From the NCBI RefSeq assembly GCF_001905885.1, contig NZ_LIYH01000001.1, positions 1,304,169-1,368,168 of the forward strand: a stretch of DNA of 64,000 bases. The letters are read 5' to 3'. How positions within the stretch are numbered: the stretch's first letter is position 1; each line of letters begins with the position of its first letter. Below the pieces are notes generated by a model. That model saw only the letters and a list, made by a program, of their open reading frames with translations. It did no database searches and was not told where the DNA came from. Positions 10,006-18,855 of the stretch are shown here, piece after piece. This DNA comes from Streptomyces sp. CB03234 (GTDB lineage Bacteria > Actinomycetota > Actinomycetes > Streptomycetales > Streptomycetaceae). The position numbers were made by a program, and so were the translations under genes.

Positions 10006-10928
10006 GAACGCAGCTCCTTGCCGGTCAGTTCCAGGAAGACGTCTTCGAGGGTGTGCCGCTCGACCGCGATGCCGTCCGGCATCACCCCGTGCTGGGCGCA
10101 CCACGTGGTGACCGTGGCCAGCAGCTGCGGGTCGACCGTGCCGCTGATGCGGTACGCGCCCGGCGTCAGCTCGGCGGCCGCGGTGCCGTCCGGGAGGGCC
10201 TTCAGCAGGGAGCCGAGGTCCAGGCCCGGGCGGCCGGTGAAGCGGAGGGTGTTCTCGGCGCCGCCCCGGCACAGTTCCTCGGGGCTGCCCTGGGCCACGA
10301 CCCGGCCGGCGTCGATGATCGCGACGTCGTCGGCCAGCTCCTCCGCCTCGTCCATGAAGTGGGTGGTCAGGACGGTGGTGACACCGTCGGCGCGCAGCTC
10401 GCGGATCAGCTGCCAGGTGGAGCGGCGGGCCTGCGGGTCGAGGCCGGCGGTCGGCTCGTCCAGGAAGACCAGCTCGGGCCGGCCGACGACGGCCATGGCG
10501 AGGGCCAGGCGCTGCTGCTGGCCGCCGGAGAGCCGCCGGTACGTCGTCCGGCCGCAGGAGCCGAGCCCGAGGCGTTCGATCAGGGCGTCCACGTCGAGCG
10601 GGTGGGCGTGCAGGGTGGCCATGTGGCGGAGCATCTCGTCGGCGCGGGCGCCGGAGTAGACGCCGCCGGACTGGAGCATCACGCCGATGCGGGGACGGAG
10701 GCGGGCGGCGTCGGCGACCGGGTCGAGGCCGAGGACGCGGACGGTGCCGGCGTCGCCGCGGCGGTAGCCCTCGCAGGTCTCGACGGTGGTGGTCTTGCCG
10801 GCCCCGTTGGGGCCCAGGACGGCGGTGACCGTGCCCGCCCGGACGTCGAGGTCGAGGCCGTTCACCGCGGTCTTGGTCCCGTACCGCTTGACCAGGCCCC
10901 GGACCTGGACGACGGACTCGTATCGCAT
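10002..10928 (-). CDS. ABC transporter ATP-binding protein
   Basis: A 308-residue ATPase, partner of the ABC-2 permease. Walker A GPNGAGKTT, signature LSGGQQQR and Walker B LVFLDEPTAGLDP are all intact, and a C-terminal extension after about residue 220 matches the DrrA-like class. The ATG at 10928 has no ribosome site, but TAGACT lies at 10937-10942 (read on the minus strand), eight bases before it, which fits a leaderless transcript. An upstream in-frame extension to 11069 is less likely to be translated. Confidence 0.92.
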   Translation of the reverse strand: MRYESVVQVRGLVKRYGTKTAVNGLDLDVRAGTVTAVLGPNGAGKTTTVETCEGYRRGDAGTVRVLGLDPVADAARLRPRIGVMLQSGGVYSGARADEMLRHMATLHAHPLDVDALIERLGLGSCGRTTYRRLSGGQQQRLALAMAVVGRPELVFLDEPTAGLDPQARRSTWQLIRELRADGVTTVLTTHFMDEAEELADDVAIIDAGRVVAQGSPEELCRGGAENTLRFTGRPGLDLGSLLKALPDGTAAAELTPGAYRISGTVDPQLLATVTTWCAQHGVMPDGIAVERHTLEDVFLELTGKELRS

Positions 10929-11225
10929 GGCAAGGCAGTCTAGAGAGCCGGGCGGGGCACCCCGTTCGGCGGGTGGCGTCCGGTATCGGTGAAACGGCCG
11001 GAAAGGGGCGCGGCGGGACTCCTCGGCAGGTGCTCCGCGAGGGCGGCGCCCCAGCCGGCCACCGGGCAAAACGGGCAGGTCAGGCCCGGTGGGCGGCGGG
11101 CACGCAGCACGCCGACGCTGATCGTTTCCGCAGGTCAGGTTAGGTTTCCCTTAGTGATGCACAGCACCGTCCACCTGTCAGGACGTCGCTTGTCAGGCTC
11201 TGAGGAATTACGCAACAATGGCGTT
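10929..11225. promoter_or_regulatory. Divergent intergenic region upstream of the exporter and sufR
   Basis: About 300 bases without a supported gene. It holds the minus-strand TAGACT -10 for the ABC exporter near its left end and the sufR promoter at its right end. A short AT-richer patch, TTAGGTTTCCCTTAG at 11140-11154, faintly resembles a DtxR/DmdR iron box but its half-site spacing is wrong. Confidence 0.4.
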
Positions 11226-11226
11226 G
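11190..11226 (+). promoter_or_regulatory. SUF operon promoter with SufR-type operator
   Basis: TTGTCA at 11190-11195 and AACAAT at 11214-11219, 18 bases apart, form a plausible promoter. The next six bases lead directly to the sufR GTG, so the mRNA should be leaderless. The dyad CAAC-N6-GTTG at 11213-11226 covers the -10 box, the start site and the first base of the start codon. This matches the CAAC-N6-GTTG palindrome I recall being reported for Streptomyces SufR, so autorepression by holo-SufR is the simplest reading. Confidence 0.75.
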
Positions 11227-11948
11227 TGAAAAACGTCGGTGAGGCTCCCGCGGCTCCAGCGGAGGAACTCGCGACCGGGGAGCGCTCCACGCGCAACCGG
11301 GTCGCGCGGTCCATCCTGGATCACGGCCCGTCCACCGTGGCCGAGCTCGCCAAGCGGCTCGGCCTCACTCAGGCCGCCGTCCGCCGGCACCTCGACACGC
11401 TGGTCGCCGACGACGTCGTCGCCCCGCGCGAGCAGCGCGTCTACGGCGCCCGCACCCGTGGCCGCCCGGCCAAGGTGTTCGCCCTGACGGACTGCGGCCG
11501 GGACGCCTTCGACCAGTCGTACGACTCGCTCGCCGTCGACGCGCTGCGCTGGATCGAGCGGAACGCGGGCGGTGAGGCAGCCGTCGCCGCGTTCGCCCGG
11601 GACCGGATCGAGGCCCAGGCGGAGGCGTACCGCGAGGCGGTCGAGGCGGCGGCGCCGGAAGAGCGTGCCGAGGCGCTCGCCAAGGCCCTGAGCGCCGACG
11701 GGTACGCTGCGACGGCGCGCAACGCGCCGGTCGGACAGCAGCTGTGCCAGCACCACTGCCCGGTCGCGCACGTCGCGGAGCAGTATCCGCAGCTGTGCGA
11801 GGCCGAGACCGAGATCTTCAGCCGTCTGCTCGGAACGCACGTGCAGCGACTGGCGACCATCGCCCATGGCGACGGGGTCTGCACGACGTACATCCCGCAC
11901 ACCACATCATCAGCATCTGCAAGCACGGCCGGGAGGAACCCCGCATGA
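11226..11948 (+). CDS. sufR: SufR, iron-sulfur cluster-sensing repressor of the suf operon
   Basis: Winged-helix regulator of 240 residues. The DNA-binding domain spans about 20-90, with [20 protein letters not shown] as helix-turn-helix. The C-terminal half carries C174, C178, C191 and C219 (CQHHC...LC...VC), candidates for [4Fe-4S] ligands as in SufR proteins. I chose GTG 11226 because it lies six bases after a -10-like hexamer and an open frame further upstream has no conserved start. Its stop overlaps the sufB ATG as ATGA. By family, holo-SufR represses suf and releases it when clusters are damaged or scarce. Confidence 0.9.
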   Translation: MKNVGEAPAAPAEELATGERSTRNRVARSILDHGPSTVAELAKRLGLTQAAVRRHLDTLVADDVVAPREQRVYGARTRGRPAKVFALTDCGRDAFDQSYDSLAVDALRWIERNAGGEAAVAAFARDRIEAQAEAYREAVEAAAPEERAEALAKALSADGYAATARNAPVGQQLCQHHCPVAHVAEQYPQLCEAETEIFSRLLGTHVQRLATIAHGDGVCTTYIPHTTSSASASTAGRNPA

Positions 11949-13360
11949 CCACCGAGATCAGCCACCCCGAGCTCGAGGGCCTGGGTCGGTACGAGTACGG
12001 CTGGGCCGACCCGGACGCCGCCGGAGCCGCTGCCAAGCGCGGTCTCTCCGAGGACGTCGTCCGCGACATCTCCGCGAAGAAGAACGAGCCCGAGTGGATG
12101 CTGAAGCTGCGGCTGAAGGGTCTGCGCCTCTTCGACAAGAAGCCCATGCCGAACTGGGGCTCCGACCTGTCGGGCATCGACTTCGACAACATCAAGTACT
12201 TCGTACGCTCCACCGAGAAGCAGGCGGCCTCCTGGGAGGACCTGCCCGAGGACATCAAGAACACGTACGACAAGCTCGGCATCCCCGAGGCGGAGAAGCA
12301 GCGCCTCGTCGCCGGTGTCGCGGCCCAGTACGAGTCGGAGGTCGTCTACCACCAGATCCGTGAGGACCTGGAGGAGCAGGGCGTCATCTTCCTCGACACC
12401 GACACCGCGCTCAAGGAGCACCCGGAGCTCTTCCAGGAGTACTTCGGCACGGTCATCCCGGTCGGCGACAACAAGTTCGCGTCGCTGAACACCGCGGTGT
12501 GGTCCGGCGGCTCGTTCATCTACGTCCCCAAGGGCGTGCACGTCGAGATCCCGCTCCAGGCCTACTTCCGTATCAACACGGAGAACATGGGCCAGTTCGA
12601 GCGAACGCTGATCATCGTCGACGAGGACGCCTACGTCCACTACGTCGAGGGCTGCACCGCCCCGATCTACTCCTCGGACTCGCTGCACAGCGCCGTCGTC
12701 GAGATCATCGTCAAGAAGGGCGGCCGCTGCCGCTACACGACGATCCAGAACTGGTCGAACAACGTCTACAACCTGGTCACCAAGCGCGCCGTGGCCTACG
12801 AGGGCGCGACCATGGAGTGGGTCGACGGCAACATCGGCTCCAAGGTGACGATGAAGTACCCGGCCGTCTACCTGATGGGCGAGCACGCCAAGGGCGAGAC
12901 GCTGTCCATCGCCTTCGCGGGCGAGGGCCAGCACCAGGACGCCGGCGCCAAGATGGTCCACATGGCCCCGAACACCTCCTCCAACATCGTCTCCAAGTCG
13001 GTGGCGCGAGGCGGCGGCCGCACCTCCTACCGCGGTCTCATCGAGATCGGCGAGGGTGCCCCGGGCTCCAAGTCGAACGTGCTGTGCGACGCGCTGCTCG
13101 TCGACACGATCTCCCGCTCGGACACGTACCCGTACGTGGACGTCCGCGAGGACGACGTGTCCATGGGCCACGAGGCGACCGTCTCCAAGGTCTCCGAGGA
13201 CCAGCTCTTCTACCTGATGAGCCGCGGCCTGTCGGAGGACGAGGCCATGGCGATGATCGTGCGAGGCTTCGTCGAGCCGATCGCCAAGGAGCTGCCCATG
13301 GAGTACGCGCTCGAGCTCAACCGGCTGATCGAGCTGCAGATGGAAGGCGCGGTGGGCTAG
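11945..13360 (+). CDS. sufB: Fe-S cluster assembly scaffold SufB
   Basis: Core scaffold of the SUF system, which with SufC and SufD builds [4Fe-4S] clusters from sulfide delivered by SufS-SufU. At 471 residues it is normal length for an intein-free SufB. The conserved beta-helix region with [20 protein letters not shown] and the C-terminal [17 protein letters not shown] segment are present. The ATG overlaps the sufR stop, giving translational coupling. A 139-base gap follows before sufD. Confidence 0.96.
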   Translation: MTTEISHPELEGLGRYEYGWADPDAAGAAAKRGLSEDVVRDISAKKNEPEWMLKLRLKGLRLFDKKPMPNWGSDLSGIDFDNIKYFVRSTEKQAASWEDLPEDIKNTYDKLGIPEAEKQRLVAGVAAQYESEVVYHQIREDLEEQGVIFLDTDTALKEHPELFQEYFGTVIPVGDNKFASLNTAVWSGGSFIYVPKGVHVEIPLQAYFRINTENMGQFERTLIIVDEDAYVHYVEGCTAPIYSSDSLHSAVVEIIVKKGGRCRYTTIQNWSNNVYNLVTKRAVAYEGATMEWVDGNIGSKVTMKYPAVYLMGEHAKGETLSIAFAGEGQHQDAGAKMVHMAPNTSSNIVSKSVARGGGRTSYRGLIEIGEGAPGSKSNVLCDALLVDTISRSDTYPYVDVREDDVSMGHEATVSKVSEDQLFYLMSRGLSEDEAMAMIVRGFVEPIAKELPMEYALELNRLIELQMEGAVG

Positions 13361-13499
13361 CAGCCCCCGGCCGTATCGATCACGTCCCCGGGCTCACCCG
13401 GTGAGTCCAGCGAGCCGCCCGCAGGGCGCCCGGCCACGGCCGGGGCCGCCCCGCGGGCAGCGAACGCACCGAACGCAGAAAGCGAGCAGACCGACAGCC

Positions 13500-14681
13500 A
13501 TGGCTGAGGCCCAGAATCTCCCGGCGGGCTCCACCACCGCCGGCTCCATCGCGGTGGCGGCCGAGTCCACCGTCGCGACCCGCATGAGCGCACCCCCGTC
13601 CTTCGACGTCGCGGACTTCCCCGTTCCGCACGGCCGCGAGGAGGAGTGGCGGTTCACGCCGCTGGAGCGGCTGCGCGGGCTCCACGACGGCACCGCGGTC
13701 GCCACCGGCGACGGCGTACGCGTCGAGGTGGAGGCGCCCGAGGGCGTCACGGTCGAGACCGTCGGCCGCGACGACGCGCGGCTCGGCAAGGCCGGCACCC
13801 CGGTGGACCGGGTCGCCGCCCAGGCGTACTCCGCCTTCGAGAAGGCCTCGGTCGTCACCGTGCCCAAGGAGACCGTGCTCACCGAGCCGGTCCGCATCTC
13901 CGTGCACGGCGAGGGCGGCACCGCCTTCGGCCACCAGGTCGTCGAGCTCGGCGCGTTCGCCGAGGCCGTCGTGGTCATCGACCACACTGGTGACGCGGTG
14001 CTCGCCGCCAACGTCGACTACCTGCTCGGCGACGGCGCCAAGCTCACCGTCGTCTCCATCCAGGACTGGGACGAGAAGGCCGTCCACGTCGGCCAGCACA
14101 ACGCGCTGATCGGCCGCGACGCGTCCTTCAAGTCGATCGTCGTCACCTTCGGCGGTGACCTCGTCCGCCTCCACCCGCGCGTGAAGTACGCGGCGACCGG
14201 CGGCGAGGCCGAGCTGTTCGGCCTGTACTTCACCGAGCAGGGCCAGCACCAGGAGCACCGTCTCCTCGTCGACCACAACACCCCGCACTGCAAGTCCAAC
14301 GTCGCCTACAAGGGCGCGCTGCAGGGCGACAACGCCCACGCCGTGTGGATCGGTGACGTCCTCATCCAGGCCGCCGCCGAGGGCACCGACACCTACGAGA
14401 TGAACCGCAACCTGGTCCTCACGGACGGCGCCCGCGTCGACTCCGTGCCGAACCTGGAGATCGAGACCGGCGAGATCGCCGGTGCCGGTCACGCCTCGGC
14501 CACCGGCCGCTTCGACGACGAGCAGCTCTTCTACCTGATGGCTCGCGGCATCCCGGAGATCGAGGCCCGCCGCCTCGTCGTCCGCGGCTTCTTCGCCGAG
14601 CTGGTCCAGCAGATCGGTCTGCCGGACGTCGAGGAGCGCCTCATCGCCAAGATCGAGGCCGAGCTGGAGGCGTCCCTCTGA
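13500..14681 (+). CDS. sufD: Fe-S cluster assembly protein SufD
   Basis: SufB paralogue (393 residues) that completes the SufBC2D complex and is linked to iron acquisition. The C-terminal FDDEQLFYLMARGIPEIEAR motif is shared with SufB and is the part that contacts SufC. ATG 13500 is used: the residues upstream in the same open frame are low-complexity and not SufD-like. The stop TGA overlaps the next ATG by one base. Confidence 0.95.
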   Translation: MAEAQNLPAGSTTAGSIAVAAESTVATRMSAPPSFDVADFPVPHGREEEWRFTPLERLRGLHDGTAVATGDGVRVEVEAPEGVTVETVGRDDARLGKAGTPVDRVAAQAYSAFEKASVVTVPKETVLTEPVRISVHGEGGTAFGHQVVELGAFAEAVVVIDHTGDAVLAANVDYLLGDGAKLTVVSIQDWDEKAVHVGQHNALIGRDASFKSIVVTFGGDLVRLHPRVKYAATGGEAELFGLYFTEQGQHQEHRLLVDHNTPHCKSNVAYKGALQGDNAHAVWIGDVLIQAAAEGTDTYEMNRNLVLTDGARVDSVPNLEIETGEIAGAGHASATGRFDDEQLFYLMARGIPEIEARRLVVRGFFAELVQQIGLPDVEERLIAKIEAELEASL

Positions 14682-14998
14682 TGCCCTTCGTCCGAGCCTG
14701 TGGGCTGAGCGAGCTGGAGGAGGACACCCCGAAGCGGGTGGAACTCGACGGCACGCCCATCTCCATCGTCCAGACCGAGGGCGAGGTGTTCGCGATCCAC
14801 GACATCTGCTCGCACGCGAACGTCTCGCTGTCGGAGGGCGAGGTCGAGGACTGCCAGATCGAGTGCTGGCTGCACGGTTCAGCCTTCGACCTTCGTACCG
14901 GCAAGCCGTCCGGCCTTCCCGCGACGCGCCCCGTCCCCGTATACCCCGTCAAGATCGAAGGGGACGATGTGCTCGTCTCCGTCACCCAGGAGTCCTGA
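14681..14998 (+). CDS. Rieske-type [2Fe-2S] ferredoxin of the suf operon
   Basis: A 105-residue soluble Rieske protein. The ligand pairs CSH (C43, H45) and CWLH (C62, H65) are 19 apart, as in dioxygenase-type Rieske ferredoxins. It sits between sufD and sufC, an arrangement common in actinobacteria, and may supply electrons for cluster assembly; that role is inferred from position. It starts on the last base of the sufD stop and is followed seven bases later by sufC. Confidence 0.93.
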   Translation: MPFVRACGLSELEEDTPKRVELDGTPISIVQTEGEVFAIHDICSHANVSLSEGEVEDCQIECWLHGSAFDLRTGKPSGLPATRPVPVYPVKIEGDDVLVSVTQES

Positions 14999-15005
14999 GT
15001 CACCC

Positions 15006-15770
15006 ATGGCTACGCTTGAAATCCGCGACCTGCACGTCTCCGTCGAGGCCGACAACGCCACGAAGGAGATCCTCAAGGGCGTCGACCTGACCGTGAAGCA
15101 GGGCGAGACCCACGCCATCATGGGCCCCAACGGCTCCGGCAAGTCGACGCTCGCGTACTCCCTCGCCGGTCACCCCAAGTACACGATCACCAGCGGCACC
15201 GTCACCCTCGACGGCGAGGACGTCCTCGCGATGTCCGTCGACGAGCGGGCCCGTGCCGGCCTCTTCCTGGCCATGCAGTACCCCGTCGAGGTCCCGGGCG
15301 TCTCGGTGAGCAACTTCCTGCGCACCTCCGCCACGGCCATCCGCGGCGAGGCCCCCAAGCTGCGCACCTGGGTGAAGGAGGTCAAGGAGGCCATGGAGCG
15401 CCTCAACATGGACCCCTCCTTCGCCGAGCGCAACGTCAACGAGGGCTTCTCCGGCGGTGAGAAGAAGCGCCACGAGATCCTCCAGCTGGAGCTCCTCAAG
15501 CCGAAGGTCGCGATCCTCGACGAGACCGACTCCGGCCTGGACGTCGACGCGCTGCGCATCGTCTCCGAGGGCGTCAACCGCGTCCGCGAGAGCGGCCAGG
15601 TCGGCACCATGCTGATCACGCACTACACGCGCATCCTCCGTTACATCAAGCCGGACCACGTCCACGTCTTCTCCGCCGGCCGGATCGTCGAGTCGGGTGG
15701 CCCCGAGCTCGCCGACAAGCTGGAGAACGAGGGCTACGAGTCCTACACGAAGGGTGGCGTATCCGCGTGA
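15006..15770 (+). CDS. sufC: Fe-S cluster assembly ATPase SufC
   Basis: ABC-type ATPase (254 residues) that drives conformational change in SufBD. Walker A GPNGSGKST is at 40-48, the signature FSGGEKKR and Walker B VAILDETDSGLDVDALR are intact; the D-E-T-D-S-G-L-D form is diagnostic of SufC rather than transport ATPases. The start is ATG 15006. The stop overlaps the sufS GTG as GTGA. Confidence 0.96.
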   Translation: MATLEIRDLHVSVEADNATKEILKGVDLTVKQGETHAIMGPNGSGKSTLAYSLAGHPKYTITSGTVTLDGEDVLAMSVDERARAGLFLAMQYPVEVPGVSVSNFLRTSATAIRGEAPKLRTWVKEVKEAMERLNMDPSFAERNVNEGFSGGEKKRHEILQLELLKPKVAILDETDSGLDVDALRIVSEGVNRVRESGQVGTMLITHYTRILRYIKPDHVHVFSAGRIVESGGPELADKLENEGYESYTKGGVSA

Positions 15771-17023
15771 CACAGCTGCCGGGCCTCCTCGACACCGAGG
15801 CGCTCCGCAAGGACTTCCCGATTCTCGACCGGGTGCTCCACGACGGCAAGAAGCTCGTCTACCTGGACAACGCGGCGACGTCGCAGACGCCGCGCCAGGT
15901 CATCGACGCCGTCAGCGAGTACTACGAGCGGCACAACGCCAATGTGCACCGCGGCGTGCATGTGCTGGCCGAGGAGGCCACGGCGCTGTACGAGGGAGCG
16001 CGCGACAAGGTCGCCGCCTTCATCAACGCGCCCAGCCGGGACGAGGTGATCTTCACCAAGAACGCCTCGGAGTCGCTCAACCTCGTCGCCAACATGCTGG
16101 GCTGGGCCGACGAGCCCTACCGGGTCGACCACGAGACCGAGGTCGTCATCACGGAGATGGAGCACCACTCCAACATCGTTCCGTGGCAGCTGCTCGCGCA
16201 GCGCACCGGCGCGAAGCTGAAGTGGTTCGGCCTCACCGACGACGGCCGCCTCGACCTGTCGAACATCGACGAGATCATCACGGAGAAGACGAAGATCGTC
16301 TCCTTCACGCTGGTCTCCAACATCCTGGGCACCGTCAACCCGGTCGAGGCGATAGTGCGCCGCGCCCAGGACGTCGGCGCCCTGGTGCTGATCGACGCCT
16401 CGCAGGCCGCCCCGCACATGCCACTGGACGTGCAGGCCCTCCAGGCCGACTTCGTCGCCTTCACCGGCCACAAGATGTGCGGCCCGACCGGCATCGGTGT
16501 GCTCTGGGGCCGTCAGGAGCTGCTGGAGGACCTCCCGCCGTTCCTCGGCGGCGGCGAGATGATCGAGACCGTGTCGATGAGCTCGTCGACGTACGCCCCG
16601 GCGCCGCACAAGTTCGAGGCGGGTACGCCCCCGATCGCGCAGGCCGTCGGTCTCGGCGCGGCGGTGGACTACCTCACCTCGATCGGCATGGAGAACATCG
16701 CGCGCCACGAGCACGCGATCACCGAGTACGCGGTCCGCCGCCTCCAGGAGGTCCCGGACCTGCGGATCATCGGCCCGGTGACGGCCGAGGACCGCGGCGC
16801 GGCGATCTCCTTCGTCCTCGGCGACATCCACCCGCACGACGTGGGCCAGGTCCTCGACGAGCAGGGCATCGCGGTCCGGGTCGGTCACCACTGCGCGCGG
16901 CCCGTCTGCCTCAGGTACGGAATTCCTGCGACCACGCGGGCGTCGTTCTATCTGTACTCCACGCCGGCCGAGGTCGACGCCTTGGTCGACGGCCTGGAGC
17001 ACGTCCGGAACTTCTTCGGCTAG
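15767..17023 (+). CDS. sufS: Cysteine desulfurase SufS
   Basis: PLP enzyme (418 residues) that removes sulfur from cysteine to form a protein persulfide. The PLP lysine is K236 in TGHKMCGPTGIG, and the persulfide cysteine is C376 in RVGHHCARP. It is a class II (SufS/CsdA) enzyme. The GTG start overlaps the sufC stop; sufU follows eight bases after its own stop, matching the SufS-SufU partnership. Confidence 0.96.
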   Translation: MTQLPGLLDTEALRKDFPILDRVLHDGKKLVYLDNAATSQTPRQVIDAVSEYYERHNANVHRGVHVLAEEATALYEGARDKVAAFINAPSRDEVIFTKNASESLNLVANMLGWADEPYRVDHETEVVITEMEHHSNIVPWQLLAQRTGAKLKWFGLTDDGRLDLSNIDEIITEKTKIVSFTLVSNILGTVNPVEAIVRRAQDVGALVLIDASQAAPHMPLDVQALQADFVAFTGHKMCGPTGIGVLWGRQELLEDLPPFLGGGEMIETVSMSSSTYAPAPHKFEAGTPPIAQAVGLGAAVDYLTSIGMENIARHEHAITEYAVRRLQEVPDLRIIGPVTAEDRGAAISFVLGDIHPHDVGQVLDEQGIAVRVGHHCARPVCLRYGIPATTRASFYLYSTPAEVDALVDGLEHVRNFFG

Positions 17024-17031
17024 GAGCGGGT

Positions 17032-17496
17032 GTGAAGCTGGATTCGATGTACCAGGACGTCATCCTGGACCACTACAAGCACCCGCACGGGCGGGGCTTG
17101 CGGGACGGCGACGCCGAGGTGCACCACGTCAACCCGACGTGCGGCGACGAGATCACGCTGCGCGTCAAGTACGACGGGTCGCGCATCGCGGACGTGTCGT
17201 ACGAGGGGCAGGGCTGCTCCATCAGCCAGGCATCCGCCTCGGTCCTGAATGAACTGCTCGTCGGCAAGGAACTCGCCGAGGCGCAGAAGATCCAGGCGAC
17301 CTTCCTGGAGCTGATGCAGTCCAAGGGCAGGATCGAGCCCGACGACGCGATGGAGGAGGTGCTGGAGGACGCGGTCGCGTTCGCCGGTGTCTCGAAGTAC
17401 CCGGCCCGGGTGAAGTGCGCCCTGCTGAGCTGGATGGCCTGGAAGGACGCGACGGCCCAGGCGATGGGTGACGGCGCGGAGAGGAAGACGGCATGA
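17032..17496 (+). CDS. sufU: Zinc-dependent sulfurtransferase SufU
   Basis: A 154-residue SufU/IscU-like protein. The zinc/sulfur site C37-x-D39, C62 and C129 is intact, and the region between C62 and C129 carries the insertion typical of SufU rather than IscU. By family it accepts sulfur from SufS and passes it to SufB. The GTG start has AGGAG just upstream. It overlaps the following DUF59 gene by four bases (ATGA). Confidence 0.94.
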   Translation: MKLDSMYQDVILDHYKHPHGRGLRDGDAEVHHVNPTCGDEITLRVKYDGSRIADVSYEGQGCSISQASASVLNELLVGKELAEAQKIQATFLELMQSKGRIEPDDAMEEVLEDAVAFAGVSKYPARVKCALLSWMAWKDATAQAMGDGAERKTA

Positions 17497-17831
17497 GCGA
17501 GAACGAGACGGTTGCCATGAAGCCGGCGTCCGAGGAGGAGGTCCGCGAGGCGCTGTACGACGTCGTCGACCCCGAGCTGGGCATCGACGTCGTCAACCTC
17601 GGCCTCATCTACGGCATCCACATCGACGATTCCAACGTCGCGACCCTGGACATGACGCTGACGTCCGCGGCCTGCCCGCTGACCGATGTGATCGAGGACC
17701 AGGCGAAGTCCGCGACGGAGGGCATCGTCAGCGAGCTGAAGATCAACTGGGTCTGGATGCCGCCGTGGGGCCCGGACAAGATCACCGACGACGGCCGGGA
17801 GCAGCTGCGCGCGCTCGGCTTCAACGTCTGA
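17493..17831 (+). CDS. DUF59/MIP18-family metal-sulfur cluster assembly factor (SufT-like)
   Basis: A 112-residue DUF59 protein. The conserved VVDPELGIDVVNLGLIYG stretch lies at residues 18-35, and TSAACPLTD, containing the family cysteine, is near residue 60. Such proteins help mature or deliver [4Fe-4S] clusters (SufT). It is the last gene of the operon, overlapping sufU, and is followed 24 bases later by a strong terminator hairpin. Confidence 0.92.
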   Translation: MSENETVAMKPASEEEVREALYDVVDPELGIDVVNLGLIYGIHIDDSNVATLDMTLTSAACPLTDVIEDQAKSATEGIVSELKINWVWMPPWGPDKITDDGREQLRALGFNV

Positions 17832-17854
17832 GGTTCCCTCCCGTACCGGGTGTG

Positions 17855-17901
17855 ACGGTCATGCCCTCCCCTGCTCGATGAGCAGGGGAGGGCATGACCG
17901 T
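17855..17901 (+). terminator. Terminator of the suf operon
   Basis: Perfect 22-bp stem (17855-17876 with 17880-17901), three-base loop GAT, followed by TTTT. It lies 24 bases after the last suf gene. This is an unusually long perfect stem. Confidence 0.92.
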
Positions 17902-17931
17902 TTTCCGTGCCCGCCCTCGGGCCGGCTGATG

Positions 17932-17945
17932 TGTACGCTCGTACA
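17932..17945. promoter_or_regulatory. Palindromic operator over the smr-tetR promoter
   Basis: Perfect palindrome TGTACG-CT-CGTACA ending two bases before the efflux gene ATG. TACGCT at 17934-17939 lies where a -10 box would be for a leaderless transcript starting at that ATG. A repressor bound here would block RNA polymerase; the TetR encoded in the same operon is the obvious candidate. Confidence 0.7.
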
Positions 17946-17946
17946 T

Positions 17947-18267
17947 ATGGGATACGGACTGCTGGCCGCGGCCATCGCGGCGGAGGTGGCCGGCACGACG
18001 GCCATGAAGTACAGCGAGGGCTTCACCCGGCTGTGGCCCTCGCTGATCACCGTCGCGGGCTACCTGCTCGCCTTCACCCTGCTCGCCCAGACGCTCAAGA
18101 CGCTGTCCGTGGGCACCGCGTACGCGATCTGGGCGGGCATCGGCACCGCCGCCGTCGCCGCGATCGGGATGCTGTTCCTGGGAGAGTCGACCAGCCTGGT
18201 CAAGGTCACGGGCATCGCCCTCGTCATCGCCGGCGTGGTCGTCCTCAACCTCGGCGGGGCCCACTGA
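17947..18267 (+). CDS. Small multidrug resistance (SMR) efflux protein
   Basis: A 106-residue protein with four transmembrane helices, the standard SMR size. The essential proton/drug-binding glutamate is E13 in IAAEVAGTTAMK, and YAIWAGIGTAAVAAIG and the last-helix GIALVIAGVVVLNL are typical of the EmrE/QacC (rather than SugE) branch. It would export cationic hydrophobic compounds by proton antiport. It is co-transcribed with a TetR repressor starting on its last base. Confidence 0.92.
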   Translation: MGYGLLAAAIAAEVAGTTAMKYSEGFTRLWPSLITVAGYLLAFTLLAQTLKTLSVGTAYAIWAGIGTAAVAAIGMLFLGESTSLVKVTGIALVIAGVVVLNLGGAH

Positions 18268-18824
18268 TGGCGCCCGGCGCGCCCCGCGCGCCCCGCCGGT
18301 ACGACCCCGACCGGCGCCGCCGCATCATCGACGCGGCCATCCGCGTCGTCGGGCGGGGCGGCATCGCGGGGCTCAGCCACCGCACGGTGGCGGCCGAGGC
18401 GGACGTGCCGCTCGGCTCGACGACGTACCACTTCGCCTCCCTCGACGAGCTGCTCGTCGCCGCGCTGCGCCAGGCGGGCGAGGGGTTCGCCGGGGCCCTC
18501 CGCGACAGCGGGGCGCTCACCGACCCCGAGGCGGACCTCGCGGCGGAGCTCGCCCGGCTGACCGGGCGGTGGCTCGGCGGCGAGCGCACGGGCGTGGAGC
18601 TGGAGTACGAGCTGTACCTCGCCGCCCTCCGGCGCCCGGCACTGCGCCCCGTGGCCGCCGAGTGGACCGACGGCGTGGTGGCCGCCCTGTCCGCGAGGAC
18701 GGACCCGGCCACCGCCCGCGCGCTGGTCGCCCTGATGGACGGGATCTGCCTCCAGGTGCTGCTGACGGACGCGGTGTACGACGAGGAGTACGCGCGCGAG
18801 ATGCTGGGCCGGCTGCTCGCGTGA
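18267..18824 (+). CDS. TetR-family repressor
   Basis: A 185-residue regulator with an N-terminal helix-turn-helix (about 35-60, GLSHRTVAAEADVPLGSTTYHF) and a ligand-binding C-terminus. The ATG overlaps the SMR stop, so the pump and regulator are one operon. It most likely binds the 14-bp palindrome at the operon promoter and is released by pump substrates; that is inference from context. Confidence 0.9.
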   Translation: MAPGAPRAPRRYDPDRRRRIIDAAIRVVGRGGIAGLSHRTVAAEADVPLGSTTYHFASLDELLVAALRQAGEGFAGALRDSGALTDPEADLAAELARLTGRWLGGERTGVELEYELYLAALRRPALRPVAAEWTDGVVAALSARTDPATARALVALMDGICLQVLLTDAVYDEEYAREMLGRLLA

Positions 18825-18855
18825 ACCCCCTCGGCCCCTGCGGGGAACAGAGGGT

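Noticed and set aside
11140-11154. Possible iron box (DtxR/DmdR) upstream of the suf operon
   Set aside because: TTAGG and CCTTA are only four bases apart, against nine in the 19-bp consensus, and the right half has a mismatch.
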